Shown piece after piece: positions 44,382-46,863 of a DNA stretch of 46,863 nt (the stretch's first letter is position 1; each line of letters begins with the position of its first letter). Origin of the DNA: Promethearchaeota archaeon (GTDB taxonomy: Archaea > Asgardarchaeota > Lokiarchaeia > Sigyniarchaeales > SOKP01); the NCBI GenBank assembly GCA_016930515.1, contig JAFGGO010000183.1, forward strand, positions 1-46,863, given 5' to 3'. The notes under the pieces were generated by a model. The model saw only the letters and a program-made list of their open reading frames with translations, had not been told where the DNA came from and ran no database searches. The translations under genes and the position numbers were made by a program.

Positions 44382-45170
44382 TTAAGAATGCCTTGCGTTT
44401 AAGGATCTTACCTTCTTCGAAAGAGGCTCTAAATAGTCGAGATTACAACGACCTTCGATCGTGATCAATTTTAGGTTCGGACACGAGCGCGTGAAAGCGT
44501 CAATATCGCCCGAGAAACGGGTATTTAGCTCTCGAACCTGAACTGCTGCGATCTTGGGCCCTAGCTTGCTTATAAATTCTGCTTTCAAGCGTGAATCGGC
44601 GTGATCCAGGTCAAGGTTGACGAGAGCAGGAGCGCTAAAGGCTTGAAGAACGAGGTGCATTCTCGAGGGGCCGTTCACGAGCGTGCGATCGGCGGCGTGT
44701 TGCACGTTTTCGATTAAAAACATCACGCTCGCCTCTTCGGCTTGTTGTTCAATCATTTCAAATCCCGGTAAGAACGCATTTCGAGCGTCGTGTCCTTCGC
44801 TCAGGGCAAATTCCAATTCTTCTTCGGACTTGGCGTAGTGAACCGGGTGCAAGGTAACGCTCGGGATTCCGAATCGAGCAGCAAGGCTTATCGTGGCATT
44901 GAGCACACCAATTCGCTTTCGGAAGCTAAACGAGTCGTCTCCTCTTAACATGGGCGCGTGAAGGTTCAAGCACTCCATCGACAAATCGGCGACCAAACGC
45001 AGGACCTCTCTCATGCCAGAATCGTTCACGCTCCCGTCAAACCGCGAAACGATCGAGTCAGGTGATATGTAAATCTCGATCTCGTTAACGCCTGCCCTTC
45101 CAAAATGCTCGATCGCTTCCCTCACGCCGTGCTCGGGCCATAGAATCCCCGTGGACGCGACGATTTTCAC
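44382..45170 (-). CDS. Sugar phosphate isomerase/epimerase-like TIM barrel
   Basis: A 262-residue AP-endonuclease-2/xylose-isomerase-like barrel. Strand ends carry EIEIYIS, LNLHAPM, VTLHPVHY, FLIENVQH, NLDLDHAD and ITIEGR, which place the His, Glu and Asp ligands of a divalent metal as in the family. The enzymes isomerise or epimerise sugars or act on abasic DNA; the substrate cannot be told. It follows the acetyltransferase-like gene by 24 bases on the same strand, so the two are co-transcribed. GC-rich. Confidence 0.75.
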   Translation of the reverse strand: MKIVASTGILWPEHGVREAIEHFGRAGVNEIEIYISPDSIVSRFDGSVNDSGMREVLRLVADLSMECLNLHAPMLRGDDSFSFRKRIGVLNATISLAARFGIPSVTLHPVHYAKSEEELEFALSEGHDARNAFLPGFEMIEQQAEEASVMFLIENVQHAADRTLVNGPSRMHLVLQAFSAPALVNLDLDHADSRLKAEFISKLGPKIAAVQVRELNTRFSGDIDAFTRSCPNLKLITIEGRCNLDYLEPLSKKVRSLNARHS

Positions 45171-45194
45171 GCGATCAGGCCTCCATTTAAGATT

Positions 45195-46361
45195 TTATTT
45201 TACTCTTTTCTGATAGACCACGTACCTTCTCGCCGTCTTGGAGTGCGGAAAGATGGACCGCACGGCCGCCTCGTTGTCGTACCAAATGGAGGTACCTTCG
45301 AAATAGGCGGCACCGAACAGGCGGGCGGTCAACTGTCCTAAGTTATTAAGGGCCGAAAATAGACCCTTTCCCCTGAAATCTGCGCCCACTAAGGCCGTGT
45401 CCACGTTGATTCGCGTCAACGGATTTCCAAGGGCCGTCTCGTACAGGTCGGGAACTCCCAAGAGTAGTCCTGCGATCCTTCCCGTCGAGCGCTCGATTGC
45501 CAAGGGCGCAAGAGGTGCGATCGATTCGAGGTCGCACGAGTTCCACGCCTCGATAAACAACGGATCGACCTTTTTCACGTTAATGGCACCAAAGCCCTTG
45601 AACTGAAACGCCTCTTTCGGGACCGTTTCTTGGAACGAAAGGATCTCGTCGAACCTGTCCGTTCCTCCGGAAGAATCGGGAAGAACCGCGTAAAACGACC
45701 CCTTTGCAAGGTCCAGGATCTCGTCCTTTTTCTCTCGCAACTCGTCAAGGGACAGGTATTCGAACCTAAACTTGTTGGAAACATTCTTAGCAGACTTCCA
45801 GGTGGACTCGGACACTTCCATGGAGGCGTACGTGGCATCGGGAGCGTATCCTAACCTTTCCAGGTATCGCCTGACGGGGGACCTCGCTCGCCCGAACGGC
45901 ACGCCGTAAAGCATCTGGCGGTTAAAGCCTTGGACCTGGATTCCGTACCCGCCAACGCCTTTTGGGAAGGCAACGGGACCCCTGAGCTTTCGAGACTTGA
46001 TATTTTTCGCAAAATCCTCGCACTCTATCATTAACGCCTGGCACGTCTCGAAATCGGAAGCGACCAGCCAACCGAACGTGGCGCACGCCCTTCCGTGGCT
46101 CTTGTAGAACGGGTCGAGCTGGCACGAGACGAAGCCCGTTGGAGTTCCGTTCCTGAGGACCATAAAAGCCTTTACCTGGAAGGTGCCTTCAGAATATTTC
46201 GATTCGAGGTAAGTGGCGATTTCCCTTGCCACAAGCGGCTTTAAACGGTCGTTTGGCACTTCCAGCACGTCGTTCAGTGCTTTTTCGATCCAGGAGCGGT
46301 CGGTCGCCTCGACCACGGTAATTCTGGGCAGTGATCCGATTCCTAAAGTCGTTGATTGCAT
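45195..46361 (-). CDS. Tandem GNAT-fold N-acetyltransferase-like protein
   Basis: A 388-residue protein resembling the YghO group of GNAT-fold proteins. The first GNAT-like half has FVSCQLDPFYKSHGRACATFGWL and RGPVAFPKG; the second half (about 240-388) has IAGLLLGVPDL and DTALVGADFRGKGLFSALNNLGQL, with a Gly-rich AcCoA loop. Most such proteins are uncharacterised acyltransferases. Together with the downstream TIM barrel it suggests modification of a sugar or amino sugar. GC-rich, with a long leader and a TATA-like element at 46523-46530. Confidence 0.65.
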   Translation of the reverse strand: MQSTTLGIGSLPRITVVEATDRSWIEKALNDVLEVPNDRLKPLVAREIATYLESKYSEGTFQVKAFMVLRNGTPTGFVSCQLDPFYKSHGRACATFGWLVASDFETCQALMIECEDFAKNIKSRKLRGPVAFPKGVGGYGIQVQGFNRQMLYGVPFGRARSPVRRYLERLGYAPDATYASMEVSESTWKSAKNVSNKFRFEYLSLDELREKKDEILDLAKGSFYAVLPDSSGGTDRFDEILSFQETVPKEAFQFKGFGAINVKKVDPLFIEAWNSCDLESIAPLAPLAIERSTGRIAGLLLGVPDLYETALGNPLTRINVDTALVGADFRGKGLFSALNNLGQLTARLFGAAYFEGTSIWYDNEAAVRSIFPHSKTARRYVVYQKRVK

Positions 46362-46522
46362 TTTCGATTAACCCTGCGTTTTTTTTTGCGCAAAAGACGA
46401 CGGTCGGATCGAAGGCCTTGGAGATACTTTTCTTCCAAGGGTTCACATCGAATCGTTTTCATGGAAGTGACTAATAAGGCCACGTCGATCTTCTCGTCGT
46501 CTGCATCTCAATTCATCGAACG

Positions 46523-46530
46523 TATATAAA
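46523..46530 (-). promoter_or_regulatory. TATA box for the acetyltransferase-isomerase operon
   Basis: TTTATATA on the minus strand, about 160 bases before the ATG at 46361, leaving a leader of about 140 bases. The leader holds a 7-bp inverted repeat (CCTTGGA/TCCAAGG, 46416-46440) and an A9 run, which might be regulatory. Confidence 0.45.
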
Positions 46531-46592
46531 GAAAAAAAGAGCTTGAAAACTTGAAAATGAATATTTAATAAGACAATTATAAATTAATGTGT

Positions 46593-46863
46593 TCATATTT
46601 TCTCATTTAAGTTGTTCCTATTTTTATGCAATGTAATTATTGAAATTATTCCTAGGCCAACTAAGACCGCGATCATGTCAAATCCAAGGATTTGATTTCT
46701 TGGCAGATCAGTTGAAGCTTCTTCGTCATAAAAGACTATTTTTCTGACGATTATATCTTCTTGACAGGTATTGTCGAGCGTGTCGTTTGCGAAAAACGAG
46801 ACAGTCACTAAGGTACCGTTCGCAAATGTGCCCCACTCAGAGGCGTCTATCGTACCGTTTTCC
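46593..46863 (-). CDS. C-terminal end of a membrane-anchored surface protein (partial)
   Basis: The frame is open to the window edge and reads NGTIDASEWGTFANGTLVTV followed by SFFANDTLDN, the end of a beta-sandwich repeat that I recall from Asgard surface and secreted proteins. A short linker follows, then a hydrophobic anchor (FDMIAVLVGLGIISIITL) and a basic tail (HKNRNN), typical of cell-surface proteins held by a C-terminal helix. Many Asn-x-Ser/Thr sites suggest glycosylation. The start lies beyond the window; a GTG at 46808 is internal. Confidence 0.65.
   Translation of the reverse strand, partial: ENGTIDASEWGTFANGTLVTVSFFANDTLDNTCQEDIIVRKIVFYDEEASTDLPRNQILGFDMIAVLVGLGIISIITLHKNRNNLNEKI

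Noticed and set aside
46189..46446. Minus-strand frame starting MNPWKK upstream of the acetyltransferase gene
   Set aside because: Overlaps that gene in another frame. A slip at its A9 run does not join the frames because a TAA precedes the main ATG.
1..46863. CRISPR array, insertion sequence or rRNA
   Set aside because: No regularly spaced repeats with unique spacers, no transposase motif and no rRNA-like sequence were seen.

Overview
The window looks like a piece of an Asgard archaeon, most likely of the Lokiarchaeia (Promethearchaeota) type. It carries archaeal-only core genes: archaeal methionine adenosyltransferase, fibrillarin with Nop5, GatD/GatE, archaeal Elp3, ribosomal protein uL2 and TFB. 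It also carries Asgard-style accessory genes: long TPR and LRR proteins, a JAMM-fold protein, small zinc-ribbon proteins, proteins with a histidine-kinase dimerisation segment fused to a receiver, and a surface protein with an NGT...W...FANDT motif and a C-terminal membrane anchor. The placement comes from gene content read by eye, not from a tree.

Layout. 0-16.5 kb is a mostly AT-rich housekeeping stretch: zinc-ribbon proteins, SAM synthetase, a COG1395-type regulator, RNase HII (interrupted), fibrillarin/Nop5, a peroxiredoxin, pyrD-pyrK, elp3, a 51-residue zinc protein, gatE-gatD and a lone uL2. 16.5-20.2 kb holds tfb, a roughly 600-base spacer and two tandem paralogues with a ribbon-helix-helix-like segment, a DHp helical hairpin and a receiver. 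20.4-25.3 kb has a GC-richer bacterial-type NADH:flavin oxidoreductase, an SDR, a Lys-rich mini-protein, a methyltransferase-like gene and two intron-containing tRNAs. 25.6-31.1 kb has a JAMM protein, a giant winged-helix/TPR protein and a Regnase-like NYN ribonuclease. 31.1-40.5 kb is dominated by GC-rich genes: a RecB/Cas4-like nuclease fused to a HerA-type ATPase, a TPR protein with a 26-residue tryptophan repeat, a TPR-LRR protein and a second, divergent TFB. 40.8-42.6 kb is an AT-rich patch with an HNH-type protein and an apparently frameshifted partner. 42.8-46.4 kb holds a UDG-superfamily protein, a broken MarR-type regulator behind four phased operator-like sites, a sugar-isomerase-like TIM barrel and an acetyltransferase-like protein. 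The window ends inside a surface-protein gene.

Most notable points: (1) a 30-nt in-frame insertion with a stop codon and a small hairpin exactly inside the catalytic DEAGRGP motif of RNase HII; (2) a tRNA-Lys(CUU) with a 30-nt intron in the T-loop that folds into a perfect bulge-helix-bulge; (3) a single-chain nuclease-HerA fusion next to an NYN RNase; (4) tandem DHp-receiver proteins with no ATPase domain; (5) four TTG-N9-CAA operators at 21/25/21-bp spacing in front of a decayed MarR gene; (6) an A9 run that splits one gene next to the HNH gene; (7) an exact 78-nt (26-residue) tryptophan repeat; (8) GC-rich coding bodies in AT-rich surroundings, with a composition switch inside a single gene.
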